A stretch of 64,000 nt of DNA. Origin: Daphnia pulex (taxonomy: Eukaryota > Arthropoda > Branchiopoda > Diplostraca > Daphniidae). The notes beneath the pieces were generated by a model, which made no database searches, was not told the origin of the DNA, and saw only the letters and a list, made by a program, of their open reading frames with translations. Positions 48,831 to 60,477 of the stretch are shown here, one piece after another (positions within the stretch are counted from its first letter, which is position 1; each line of letters opens with the position of its first letter). The position numbers and the translations under genes were made by a program. Location of the stretch: the NCBI RefSeq assembly GCF_021134715.1, contig NC_060017.1, forward strand, positions 1,860,001 to 1,924,000. Reading direction: 5' to 3'.

Positions 48831-51800
48831 TTTTCCTTATTTTTTTTCCCTAGACTTCACTGCACACACACACACACAGCTGCTGTGTTTTTTTTCTTAC
48901 AGGATACAGCAAAAGCGAGTTGAATTTGTTTTTCTTCAATGAATAGAATCGGCCGAAACCAACTGGATCGGGTTGATCGCGCTTCGGCGGCTGCAGCAAA
49001 CCAAGAAACACGGCACACCACCAATGCGGACCTGCTGTTTGAGGCAGACGGTAAACATAGAAAGAGAGAGAGAGGGAAAAGAAAGAGATATAACACTCGT
49101 ATAATAAACACAAACACACAATGGGGAAAGTGGTGCCGGGTAAGGTACGTCCCACTCTAAAGAACATACTAGAACTGTGAAAAACCAACACGAACGAATA
49201 ACCACCGAATGGAACTCGACTGCGAGCAAACTGGAACCGAAAAAGCGAAAGAACTACACCGTTGCATTAGTAACAGAGCAGAGAGAAAGAAAGAGAGATA
49301 GTAGATGGATTGAAAGTTAAAAAATGACAACGACTTTAGTGCCAACCATCACACCTTTCTATTGATTTGATTGTGAGTGTCTCACGAGTTGGGTATATGA
49401 CCCACTTTTCACGACGATGGCGACGATACGATCGACAGCCGTGTAATTGGAATGGTCGTCGATCTTTTGGCGATCGCCCAAAGGAAACCACAACCCGGAT
49501 GGAAGAGCCCGACGAACGGCTGTCTAATCTCAGATAATGGCATGGAACGCAACCAGCTGAATGAAGCAGAACGTGAGAGTACTAGAACTAGAGGAACAAG
49601 TAGTCAAACTACACAAACCGAATGGGGAAACAAAAATTTAAAGGCACCACGAAATGACGATAGGAGCGGACTCGTTGCCGAGGATGGACTTACTGGACTA
49701 GCCGGGCGCCCTCCTCTCATAAATTGTCTGAGAGAAAGTGAAACGGGTTCTCTTTCGTCGCTCTTTGGTTTTGTTTGTGCTGAGTGTGTTTCTCTCTCTT
49801 TTATCTTTACCTTTATCTTCTTCTTCTCACAGATTCAGGCCTCGAAACTAGAGCCACTTGAGGGGGGAGCACAATAGACTACACCTCCGCTATAGGCGAA
49901 ACTAGCGACAAGGTTACCCATTTTTTTTTTCCTTTTTCTTAGTGATTGTTCTTTCTCTCTTTCACAATTTCTTTTTTTTTTCTTTTTTTTTTTGATCGAT
50001 CGATGCCTTTGAATTCTTTTTGTTTCCCAAATAAATGTTATTTCTTATATTCTTTTTTTTCTTAAATAACCCGACAAATTGATCTTTTTTTATCATGTTT
50101 TTCCTTTGAAAAGATTGAAAAATGAAGTTTTCTGTGGATGTGTACAACATGTGCGCTCCCCGCTGCGCTGGCCTACAGCTAGCAGGAATGAAATTCATCG
50201 ACACACTTTTTATGATTGTTGTGTGCTTTTCCCCAAGTCTCTCTTTCTTTGTAAAAAGATGGCCGTCAAAAGGTCGGATTGGTAAACACAAAAGAAGTCG
50301 ACGGAAAACTAGGTTCCGCTGTCTGACACATTGCCCTTATACGCAAAGTTGCCCCGCCGACAACCCCATCTCATCATCAACGAAACGATCGATTATTTTA
50401 TTCATTCATTCATCTTATATGTGCGTGTGATTGTATTTTGGTTGTTTTTTTTTTTTTTTGTTTTGTTTTTCTATTTTTGTTGTTGAGTTACAACCGAAGA
50501 AAGCGGTACGCCCGAAATGCTCACTGCCGGTCGGCCTCACCGTACTCGTACGTATATGCGCCCGTTTGTGTGTGCGCCGGTGCGTGAGTGCGTGCGTGCA
50601 GCGAGCAGGGCCGGTAATAGCTCTAAGACTCCACAAGTGAGTGTACAACAACAAGAACGGTGAAATGGAAGAGAAATCCTACCCAATCATCCTGTCGGTA
50701 TATAACTTGTGTCTCAACCGTGTTACTCCGTCCCCACCCATATTATAGTCGGCATGAACAACACACTCTCTCTCTAAAAGTCTCCCCGGAAAAAAAAAGA
50801 AAAACTGCGCTGTTCATCTCTTATCTTGCATTTCCCCTTGGCGATAATACCGAGAACGACTCTCAAAAGAAGCAGGAAATGCCTTGAGTTTCTTTCAAAA
50901 GATCTGATTAGGATATGTTTATAGCTATACTCTAAAGGGAAGTCAGGAAAAGACACGACACAAACTTGATGGCCACAAGGACGATTTGATTCTAATAAGG
51001 CTCGGCGGAATTGTTCAAATTCCAAAAGTTTGTTAGTCTGTTGTTAGTCCTCGAGTATCATGTACGAGCAGGTTATTGGGTGGGGTCGAAAGGAGTGCGA
51101 GACGACCTCGAAATTTTTCCCGCTGAATGAATAATTTTTTACTTGGAATGAAAGGCGCGTCAAAAGTAAATAGAAAGGCTGTGGACTTGTGGAGCCAGTG
51201 CGCTATCTGCCTATCTGGACATTGATGGAAGAAAAATGCGCTTTCGCGAATGAGTCACAAGGCCATGCAGTAATATAAGAATGCGACAGGAGAGAAGAAT
51301 GATTAGCCTGTACGTACACCCAATTAAACTCGTTGGTTCCTTTCCTATGTAATCAAGTAATCAACTACCAATTTGCTACGCCAAACACGCCAAGAATGAA
51401 AACAATTCAAAACACGATTGCATTTTATGAAAGAGAAAAAAACCCAAAATATTTATGGACTTACCTTACACTAATGAAGGGTATGCAGCAGTGGTGCGGA
51501 GGCAAATCCAACAGAGTAGAGTGTATAGGTCTGATCAGAAAATCAATCAAAACAGATGAACCAAATAAGTGGATAGATGGACTACTATAGAACGAAGAGA
51601 CCAACCGATGGAAAAGGTGTAGCCTGGATGGTATAAAGATTTGTCCTGCCGGGTCGGAACGGCTGACCGATGACTTGTGAGAGCCCCTTTTGGTCAGTAC
51701 CGCGGGATCGAGTGGCAAGTTGGTGACTGGGGCAACAGGTGAGTGAGATTTACAAAAGAACCCCCAAACTGCTCTGCGATTCCTTTCTCTCTGACTTGCA

Positions 51801-53168
51801 GCTATTCCCGTCGTACAGTCTTCGTCTAGAACACACAAGAGTAGCCAGCAGCCAGGTCAGCGATAATGCAATAGAACAAGTCGACTATAGTCACCGCCAC
51901 ACCACCGACAAGTGGCAACAACAAAACAAAATAGAAGGGAGTCCCTGGTTGCCTAAGAAGGGAGAGGTGAACGTAGAACGGCCCTAGTACGGCCGGTTGA
52001 TGGTGGCGTTTGAAGCCACTGGGTTTTTTCTCTTCAGTATTAAGAAGAAGAAAAACGAAGAAGAAGAAATAGAAAAAGGAAAAACAAAAAAAGGTGGTGG
52101 TGATGGTGGTGGCGGTGGATGGATGGATGGATGGAGAGGGGGAGCGAAGTCGAACGCACCGGAGATCCCAGCCAATAACCGAACGGTGCCAAAGTGAAAG
52201 GCACAACTCCGACATGGCCACCTCCGACGAACAAGGGGGGAAACTCGAAAAAAAGGACGGCGAAGCAGAAGAAGAAGGAGAAAGAAGAAGAAGAAAACGA
52301 AATGGAAAAAGAAAAGGAAAACCTAGTGAAGAAAGAAGTAGGAGACGGAGGAGAAGACGGAATCTCTCTCCGAATCGAGTTATATACGTGACTTGCTCAC
52401 GCACGTATTTACTCATTATAGACACTGGTGGAAAAAAAAAGCAGAAGATGTGTATAGAACGACAAGGGGGAAAAGAAAAGAAGAGCCACAAAAAGCAGGA
52501 ATGAGAGAGAAAAGTCTAATTTAATTGGTGAAAGAAGAGCTTCCACTATACACAGCGGGAGATGTTTTGTACTATTACTGAAAAGAAGAAAGAAAAAAGA
52601 GAGACGGCTATTATAAAAACAACCACCTAGAATGACGGGCTTCAAGGGAAAACGGGTCACACACATAGACGCCGGATTTAAGGGGAAAAGGCTACACAAA
52701 AAATGGCAACCCCACCCAGTTTTGAAGAATCTGTGACTGTACACCAGCAGGTGCCAGCTTGAAAGCGATATGCATTTTTATCGTTTTGAGTCATGAACCA
52801 GACAGACCGCACGTTAATATTTCGTGAAAATCAACGGTTGGCCGGCTTATTGAGTCTTATTGTAGGTTGCGTAACGTCTCAATTAGCCTTCACAGAACCC
52901 CTCAGAGGTATAAGTCATTCGATTGTTGTTCGCCAGTATTTCAATTTCGTTGATTGATCAATGGATATGGGTAATAATGCATATCTCTCTTGCTCTACAT
53001 TTTTTAAAGATCAATATCTGTATTTAGCAACTTAAATACTTTCTGGTTGTAATATAAGCCAAATTGGACAAGGAAATTGAAGGCGAATTATAGCTCGAAG
53101 GTTATAATAGTGCGTCAATAAAACAAAACAAAAACTTGAATTTTTTTTTCGAAATGAAAGGCCAGCCA
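48831..53168. other. Intergenic region between two minus-strand genes
   Basis: Repeat-rich (GA, CT, GAA and GGT runs, for example around 52094-52136). It should contain the promoter of the 44.6-48.8 kb gene; an initiator-like GCAGTC near 49220 on the minus strand is a weak candidate. A 141-codon plus-strand ORF at 49452-49877 has no recognisable domain. No gene supported. Confidence 0.5.
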
Positions 53169-53174
53169 TTTATT
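53169..53174 (-). terminator. Poly(A) signal of the Gln/Pro/Thr-rich gene
   Basis: Minus-strand AATAAA 124 bases past the stop at 53298. Confidence 0.55.
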
Positions 53175-53297
53175 TCTAGTATATTGTCACGGTCACGAAG
53201 AGAGAGAGAGAGAAAGAGAAAAGTAAATAAATCAGATGTTAAGATATTATAGATAAAAAGATTCGGTTTTATGCACGACGGTGAGATGGTATTGGAA

Positions 53298-54775
53298 TTA
53301 GACCGGCGATGCGGTAATAGCTACTGGCGGAGACAGCAGTTGTGGCAAAGATGAAATCGGGAACATTTTAGTGGGAGTTCCATTACCCCCCAGGAAGAAG
53401 ACGGGTCTCCCGTTGCTGCCAAACAATGGATTGCTGATTAAAGTCATCACGGCGGGTGCTGCTGTCTTTTGGACTCCTGGTTTCGCAGTGCTGGTCGATA
53501 CCCTCGCTGGAAACTGAGGACGGTTCTGAAGCATCTGTTGGAATTGTTGTTGCTGGAAGACCGGATTCCGCATCATCATTTGCTGCATCACGGCAGGATT
53601 TTGCATCATCATTTGCTGCTGCGTGGCGGATTGGGCCGCACTGAGCATCGTCGGCATCATCGGTGGCTGCATCTTAGCCGGATTCTGCATCACCGGCTGC
53701 TGCTGCTGCTGAGTGGAGATTGGGACTGCCATTGGAGCGAAATTTGGTTGCTGCTGTTGCTGACGTGGTGCTGTTGCTGCGCTGCTGGCGGCTGTCTGCA
53801 CCAGATTGGTCGGTTGTTGCTGGATTGAAGCCGCACCGCTGACCGCCATCTGCTGCTGTTGCGGCTGATTAAGTACAGCAACCGGCTGACGCTGAACGGC
53901 CGGCACGGCTTGCTGTTTGATTGAGCTTGAAACGGCGGGCTGTGCGGTTTGAATGGCGGGCGTTTGTTGCGCCAGAGTTGCTGGATCGGGAATCAATTTC
54001 TTTTGCGAAACATTTGAAATGGGCGGCATGGCGGTCGTTTGGGCCACAAATGTCGGCTTTGTTAAAGGCTCGATTTCATTCAACGGGGCAGGTTTGTTTG
54101 TCTTTTGTAATTTCTCAACAAAAGGCAGCGGGGTAGCAACAACTGGAGCCAGTGTTTCCAGCTTCGGAACCAAGGCTTCAGCAACAGAAGGAGCGGCCGT
54201 GGTGGGTTTTCCAGTCGTCATCACAATTGTCGGCGCAACGCTAGGAAGGAACTTGGCAGTGGCCACTTCAAAGGCCTTGGTAATACCAGAAGTAGAAGGG
54301 CTTTTGTCAGTTGTAGGAGCGATAGTTGTCTTGATCGTCGTCGATGGCGATAGAGTCGACGGCGTTGTGACTACGGATTTCTTGGTAGATGTCGCCACGG
54401 TTGGCGTTGTAGTGCTCAGACGGAGAAAATCGGTCACCGTATCGTGATAGTCGCTGTCAGCAAAGTCGTTCAATTGGCCGAGATCGTCCATTTTTTTCAA
54501 AACAGGATTGAGCGCGCCATCGTTCGTATTGTTGTCCTTTTCGGGCACCGGATGGCACCAGAGTCCAACTACGCACACGGCCAAAATTACCATCTGTGGA
54601 AAGAGCGAAAAAGAAACAGACGTTTACATCATAACAGCGCTTTGCACGCACATTTACGAGCACATCAATAATATGGCGTGGTAAAAAAAAATCAACAGAT
54701 GAGAGACAAGAGAATAAGAAAAATGTAGGAAACAAAAAAGAAACTTACCAAACGAGAACTGACGAGTGGCGACAT
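53298..54775 (-). CDS. Secreted Gln/Pro/Thr/Met-rich low-complexity protein, family not recognised
   Basis: Two exons: 54749-54775 (MSPLVSSRL) and 53298-54593, joined in phase 0 (CGTTTG|GTAAG ... CCACAG|ATG), 440 residues. The fused N-terminus MSPLVSSRLMVILAVCVVGLW is a good signal peptide ending near CHPVPEK. The mature protein begins acidic (DDLGQLNDFADSDYHD), passes a Thr/Ser/Pro/Val stretch of about 150 residues, then Gln-rich blocks with Met-rich near-repeats (MMQNPAVMQQ, MMRNPVFQQQ), and ends in a Gly/Phe/Pro segment (LFGSNGRPVFFLGGNG). After the signal peptide there is no cysteine apart from one next to it. This resembles structural, cuticular or adhesive matrix proteins in composition only. 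A TATTTAAG box lies 64 bases upstream of the ATG and a poly(A) signal downstream, so it is very likely a real gene. Confidence 0.82.
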
Positions 54776-54838
54776 GTTGATATGACCAGTAAGAGATGGT
54801 TAAATGAAATGTTCTATTCACTTGATCAGATATTACCT

Positions 54839-54846
54839 CTTAAATA
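54839..54846 (-). promoter_or_regulatory. TATA-like box of the Gln/Pro/Thr-rich gene
   Basis: TATTTAAG on the minus strand; a start about 30 bases on, near ATCAAGT, would leave a 5' UTR of about 40 bases. Confidence 0.5.
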
Positions 54847-55340
54847 ATAAAACTCCGGAATGTTCTTGACCTCGTCAAATAAGGACCGCCAATAGGAAAC
54901 GTTTTGGCGAGAAGACCATCCAGTTCTGGGCGGATTGAAGCAGTTGTATACAAGGTCCCGTGGTGGTTCATAACCTTTACAGTGATTACATACCCACTTT
55001 TAATCCCGCAATTAAGGTAAATTCGTAGTATCTGTATATTCGCACAGTAGATCTTCTCTTTGTCCTTTTTAATTCGTGGTACAAAATCGACTCAGTTTTG
55101 TAATCGGATTAAGGAGGAGGAATAACCAACCAAGGGTAAAGTAGTTGATGTGCGTACCCATAGCGATCACAAGAAACGTTTTTCCCCATTCATTAGCGAG
55201 CAATGAATGACCATCAACCAGTCTACTAAAACGGAGAAAGCCTTAACTATGTACAACATCAGAAATAAAATCCAATTCTGAAAACACATTTAGGAAATTT
55301 CATGTTTTCCATTTACCGCATTTCAATTGAATAATGAGAA
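54847..55340. other. Intergenic
   Basis: Ordinary-complexity DNA with no recognisable exon. Confidence 0.4.
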
Positions 55341-55386
55341 TTTAATTTTCCGTAAACGGAAATCTTTTTTGCGTATGTCCCCCATT

Positions 55387-55611
55387 TTACTGCGAGAGGT
55401 TACTTAACAGTCGCGCAACATCCCGTTTGAGTTCCACGAAGTCCAAACTGTTATCGCTTGCCCAATTTCCACAAGTAGTAGTTTCATCTGCATTTGAATC
55501 ACTTCCACAACTATCACCAAGATAGTCATGACGAAGGATGCGCGCACATTCTTTTTAAATCACTATAGACTGCTGCTGTTCTCTTTCCTCTGTAGTTATT
55601 TCCAAAGCCAT
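55387..55611 (-). pseudogene. Candidate small gene with an in-frame TAA (unknown protein)
   Basis: On the minus strand, ATG 55611 in good context (cagATGG) opens MALEITTEEREQQQSIVI, then TAA at 55555-55557, and the same frame continues KECARILRHDYLGDSCG... through an acidic Ser/Asp/Asn stretch to an amphipathic end LDFVELKRDVARLLSNLSQ and a second TAA. Both halves look coding by composition and would form a 74-residue protein if the stop were read as an amino acid; a single base change in a CAA codon would create it. A TATAAACG lies about 30 bases upstream of the ATG and an ATTAAA about 45 bases after the final stop. Alternatives: a last exon whose upstream exon was not found, a polymorphic null, or chance. 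No family was recognised. Confidence 0.4.
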
Positions 55612-56120
55612 CTGGCTGCTACAAACCGTTGTTTCGTTTATATCTTGTCCAATGGTTAGTACTAAGAGGACTCAAATGCGCATACAAGTGAAATAACCGA
55701 GTTAAGATCCGACCAAAAATTTTAGAAACGACTATTTGAATTCGGTTAGCAACCGCGGATGTGGTCAAACCACCCATCGCATTCTATTTACTCTTATTAA
55801 TAATTTTAACGGACATTTCGTAGGGGTTCTGGTTAGAAACCATACAGCATTCGAGCGAATCAAATATATAGTTTATATGTATTTGTTGTGCGGCAGACAG
55901 CCAACCACCGCAGATGTGCGTGTCGGACCTAGTCGACCTAGAAGATGTTTCACGGCCGGCTGATGCACGTGTAAAACAGATGAGCGATAACCTCTTTCTT
56001 CGTTTCTTCCCTTGTCAATTAGGTTGCGCTTAAGTAATAGTTACGTTTTTTGAATTTATTGTTCTATTATTTATTTTTTGGGGTCTATATCGCTATTTAT
56101 GTGATTACATTCTTTAACAT
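55612..56120. other. Intergenic
   Basis: AT-rich sequence with several TATA-like strings; nothing coding is supported. Confidence 0.4.
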
Positions 56121-56126
56121 TTTATT
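56121..56126 (-). terminator. Poly(A) signal downstream of small ORF
   Basis: Minus-strand AATAAA only about 20 bases after the stop of the 97-codon ORF, at the spacing of a compact mRNA. Confidence 0.4.
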
Positions 56127-56145
56127 TGCACTGCCTTTAGGTATC

Positions 56146-56439
56146 TTACGAATTGTGTAATTGTAGACTAGTGTGCAATGCACCAAAGGCGAAACAACTC
56201 TGAAAGGCTTTCAAGTATTTATATTGGCTCTTTCGATCTAAGCAGGTGTTATCTGGGCTGACGCAACACTGAAAGGTCTTCGGGGGACAATATTCACGAA
56301 CCGATTCACCATGGTCGTCAGACAGTTCTCTGATCAGATAAGAAAAGAAAAGGAGGAGAAAGAAGTAGAGGAGACAGCGAAGGAGACGCAGTAAGGTGTT
56401 AAATGTCTGGCTCCTCCAGCAGCCAGTCCTCGCATTCAT
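56146..56439 (-). CDS. Candidate small membrane or secreted Cys-rich protein
   Basis: 97 codons without an intron. The N-terminal third has a strongly hydrophobic stretch (LLRLLRCLLYFFLLLFFSYLI) that could be a signal anchor. The remainder is polar with a cysteine cluster (YCPPKTFQCCVSPDNTC, then FQSCFAFG). AATAAA follows the stop by about 20 bases. The same pyrimidine-rich DNA that codes for the hydrophobic stretch also ends in CTGATCAG, so it may instead be a splice acceptor, making ELSDDHGESV... the start of a last exon of a longer gene. No family recognised. Confidence 0.35.
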   Translation of the reverse strand: MNARTGCWRSQTFNTLLRLLRCLLYFFLLLFFSYLIRELSDDHGESVREYCPPKTFQCCVSPDNTCLDRKSQYKYLKAFQSCFAFGALHTSLQLHNS

Positions 56440-59400
56440 CGCGCATTGATTTCGTGTGCAGTTATATCTATTACATTTTCTATTTACTGTGAAAACATAG
56501 AATGTCCCAAGCTTGTAATTGAGATATTTCTCACGTAAATAAACGTAATGGGATTTTTAGTATTTGAACACGGAGAGAGATATTCCGTCCATTTGTTTAG
56601 TCAGGTGAGCACGGTTTTCTCGCTCCCACTTGGAGATGAAATTCAGAGAAACACTGCACCCTATAAGATCTCGTTAGAAAATTAGTATATATTTTCCTTC
56701 TTTCTTTATCGTCGACTTGTGGTCCGTTGTTTTGGAAAGAGGGCATGAAAAAGAAAGAAAGTGGAAGGAGAAATGTTGGCGGGGGCACCAACATCGATAC
56801 GGTGCCACGACAAAAAGCTATCGGCAGGCAATAATTTTCCACAATGTGATTTATCTTGTCGTGTCATCGTTGTCGATCCTTTTCACGTTGAGATTCTCTT
56901 GGCTTTTCTTTTCTCTTATTTTTACCTTCCTTGCGGTTTTAGCGCGTGTGTTATATGTGCCAACCAAATGCGGAAGAAGAAGAAATGAACGACGAAATAG
57001 AAAATGGTAAAATTGAAAACATTGTCGTTGGGGAAAAAAAACGAAGAAGAATTCGGACGAAGCCAGGAGAGAGAAAGGTGAGAAGCCTCAGGGCTATCTG
57101 CCTACTCTAGAGGCGAAGGTAAAAATAATTTTAAAGAGAAGAGAGAAGAGAGAAAGAAAAAAAGAGAAAACGAACCAATCTCCAACCTGGACTTAAAGAG
57201 AAAATATGTTTTGATGAAGAAAAATAAAAAAAGAAGAGAAAGGCCGAAAGGAAAGAAGAAGACGCTAAGAAGATAAAAACGAAGGGAAAGAAAGAATTCA
57301 TATGCCCCCCTTTTCTCTCTCTCTCTCTCGCTCTTCCTCTGTCTGTTTCGAGCACAGGTATTTGATTTTCTCTCTTCTTTTTTTCTTATTCTTTCGACGT
57401 ATAGCGCACAAATGCGGCGCCACTGCACCAGGCACTTTATAGGAGACGTACGGTACATTGGGCGTGTGAGGTGATGGGAGCGCTAGGCTTCCTCCCTGTG
57501 CAGATATATCCGAGAGCGCAATAAGCGCGTTCGCGTATAGGATTTTTTTTTTCTTGAGTTGTTTGGTTCTTTTTTTCCGCTTTTGGTATCTTGAACGATA
57601 CGTGTGTGTGCCAAACTTTCCTTCTTTCACTTGCTGTCTGACTGTCTATGTATACAATATATCTTTCTTTGCTTTTTTTCTTTTTCTTGTCGAGTCCTCT
57701 TCGGCTAAAATTGGCTATTCAACGTTCTCCTTTTTAGCTTTTATTCCCCTTTGCTTTGGCATCACGTTTTCTCATTCTTCTCTTTTGGTTCCATGTCTTG
57801 TTTTTTTTAAATAGCTTTTGTCGGTTCTCGGTTGGCGTGAGCCGCTCGGCCACAGCAGTCGAGATCCAGCCCGGACCGTCGACGGTCACGGTTCATTGCC
57901 AATTGTTGTTGTGTTGGTTTCGTAAAAATCAGTAGAAAAAAGAACGAAAATTAACAACAATAAGAAATTCTGTTTTTAGCCAAATCAACAGGTTTTAATC
58001 GGTGCTACTGAAGTCAAGTGAAATTTTGCGTCGTTCATCAATCACGATTTTGATCATTCCTGTATGTTAGCAGGCGATTACGTAACAAGGTCGTCCGCTA
58101 ATTGCAGATTGAGACACGACTGGATTTTCTGGATTTTTTAGTTTTGAGCGTTTGCCCATTCGGCGGTCCCCCGAAGGGAAGTGAAAACCAGACCACAGAA
58201 CAAAACTAAAAGTAAATAAATACACGGATAGTGGCTTGACGGGACATCGCCTGACCAACGAGCGAGCGAGCCATCCGCCACCCATCTCGTGATGCGGCCC
58301 GAGTGTCAGCAAAAGATTCAGGCCCAAGAATCCAGCTGATCGATTCCCCCCGACGGCCCGACCCACCAACTTCTCTTTTTCAACCGTAAGAAGAAGAAAA
58401 AACAAAATTATAAAACCTAAAAAAACTTTTCACCCATCCCCTTAAAACCTGGTCCTGCCCCTCCCTGCTTTCTTCCTCCTCCCTTCCCCACTCCTCCTCC
58501 CCCCTGGAAAAAGAGGAACTGGGACAAGAACCGTGCGCCGCGCATTCAGACGACCGAGCGCTGCTGACCGAATAGCGCGCACACACAGCGTACCCCCGTC
58601 ACGCCCGTTGCTACCGTCACACTACTACTACTACGCCACCTTCATTCAACGTTCGTTCACTTCACCAGATCCATGGCCATTGGATCTCTCGGCGGCATAG
58701 GATAGCTTGATTAGATTTTTCTCCTGCAGTTGGAAAAGTTGAGACGGCGAACTATAGGAAGCGAGTGAAAACAAGCGGCCATCAAACCACCAAGTAAAGG
58801 TAGCTAGACACAAAAAATTTTCAAACGAAGAGGAGAAGGAAGAAAACGTAGAAGAAAGAGAGCAATTCCAGGTTCGCTCCGGTTCGGATCGCACCTCCTC
58901 ACCCCCTATATACCTACCTACCTACCAATTTCCAAGTTTTTTTTCTCTCTTATATACTCCCATTCCTTATAGTTTCTCCTTCTTTCTCCCTTTTTCTACC
59001 TTCTTTTTCTTCTTCTCGAAATTGAAGAAAAACTTACCTTCCGAATAACCTGCCCAGGTGGTGCCTACACACTGCCCACTACTTGGATACTATACCCCCG
59101 GACCCTCTTGTCTCATTTCTCTTTCTCTCATTCTCTCTGGTTCTTTCTTCGACTTCACAGATGGTATTAATGGTCTTTCAAAAGCTTCAGTTTATTTCTC
59201 TCTGCAGAAAAGAGACTCACGGTGCAGACGCGGCTCTAGTGGTGGACTAGACGCACTCACAGCAGACTCGGCGTACCATCTTGCGACATTCCAGTCCACA
59301 GATTTATGACGACAACCAGTCGGGACCAGTAAAAAAAAGAAAGAAAGACGGTTGAAGCTGCTGCTTACATCCGTTTTGTGTCGTCCAGCCGGCGTAGGAC

Positions 59401-60477
59401 GTGTAGTACGTCTCATTTCTTTCTAAAGCCGTGTCCGTCCCGCGTGTATGTGTTCTCGAGTGCTTGGTGTCAGTTTCGTGAGTGCTTCAACTAGCAGTGT
59501 TCCTTCGTGCGAGTCACTCCTTATAGTAGTAATTATCATACGTTTTCACACCATTATTCCATCAGCCAGTTGATAGTCTCAGATTCGATTCAATGAAGTA
59601 AAGAATCGCTTAAAAAGAAAACCCAATATCATGAACATTGATATACTTTTACTCTTTTAGTAGTTTTCATTGGCTACACCTGATGAAACGTGCGAGGTTG
59701 CCTGTTGCAGACGGCATTAAGACTCGAATACGAACAGAAAACGCCCATCATAGGACATTTTCTTTTGCTCTGAATTCTCCTATTTCGTGTCTTTGTTGTT
59801 AATTCAGCTAAAGAAGAAAGGCACAGGCGATAAAATTTAAATTTCGAAAATCGACGAGAAAATAGTTTACTCCCACCGAAAGAGAAAGAATAATTGAAAC
59901 CCTCTATTTTTAGTTTGTCCTAGTTTGCATCTGGTTTATTCACTCGTTTCTGCCATGTGAAGGCAAATTATTCGCATTTGTATTCTGCATCTATTCTATT
60001 TAAGGACCCTATTTTGTTCGCTGCCATCTTCCTCTATGCTCTTCATCTACGACTTGTTTCCTACGTGACTAACTTTTCAATATTTAAAGATGGAATAGTT
60101 GTAATATCCCGTTAGAAATGACACGGCAACAGAATAAGGGATAACGTAATCGTGATTTTTAATTTCTGACCTGCGTCTACATGTTTCGCTTTCACTGCGG
60201 GAACCCCCATGGTTCAGTGAATAGGCTAGATCTATTACTTATTCCACGTATATGATTCCTTCCAATTTGTTTAGCATGGCTTTTGTTTGTTCGATGGTTC
60301 ATATCACAGAACTTTGCAATTAATTTTCTTTGTTTTGTTTGCGTCTGATCGTGCATAGGATTCCAAACAAGTGGTGGGCGGTGTCGGCTTTTTGTAAAAG
60401 GCGGACATTGTGCGGACAGTGCGTCATCATTACCCATTGCAATATCCAGCCGGCCAGCCAGCCAGCCAGTCGCCGCC
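56440..60477. other. Intergenic and presumed promoter region of the fatty acyl-CoA reductase
   Basis: Repeat-rich 56.7-58.7 kb, more ordinary after about 58.9 kb. Possible 5' UTR pieces: a donor TTTC|GTGAGT near 59478 and an acceptor TGCATAG at about 60353-60359. These are not strong enough to draw a transcript. Short tandem CCAG units (about 60448-60467) lie just before the start codon. Confidence 0.4.

Noticed and set aside
49452..49877. 141-codon plus-strand ORF
   Set aside because: No recognisable domain; its C-terminal third is CT-repeat derived and no promoter or poly(A) signal was found.
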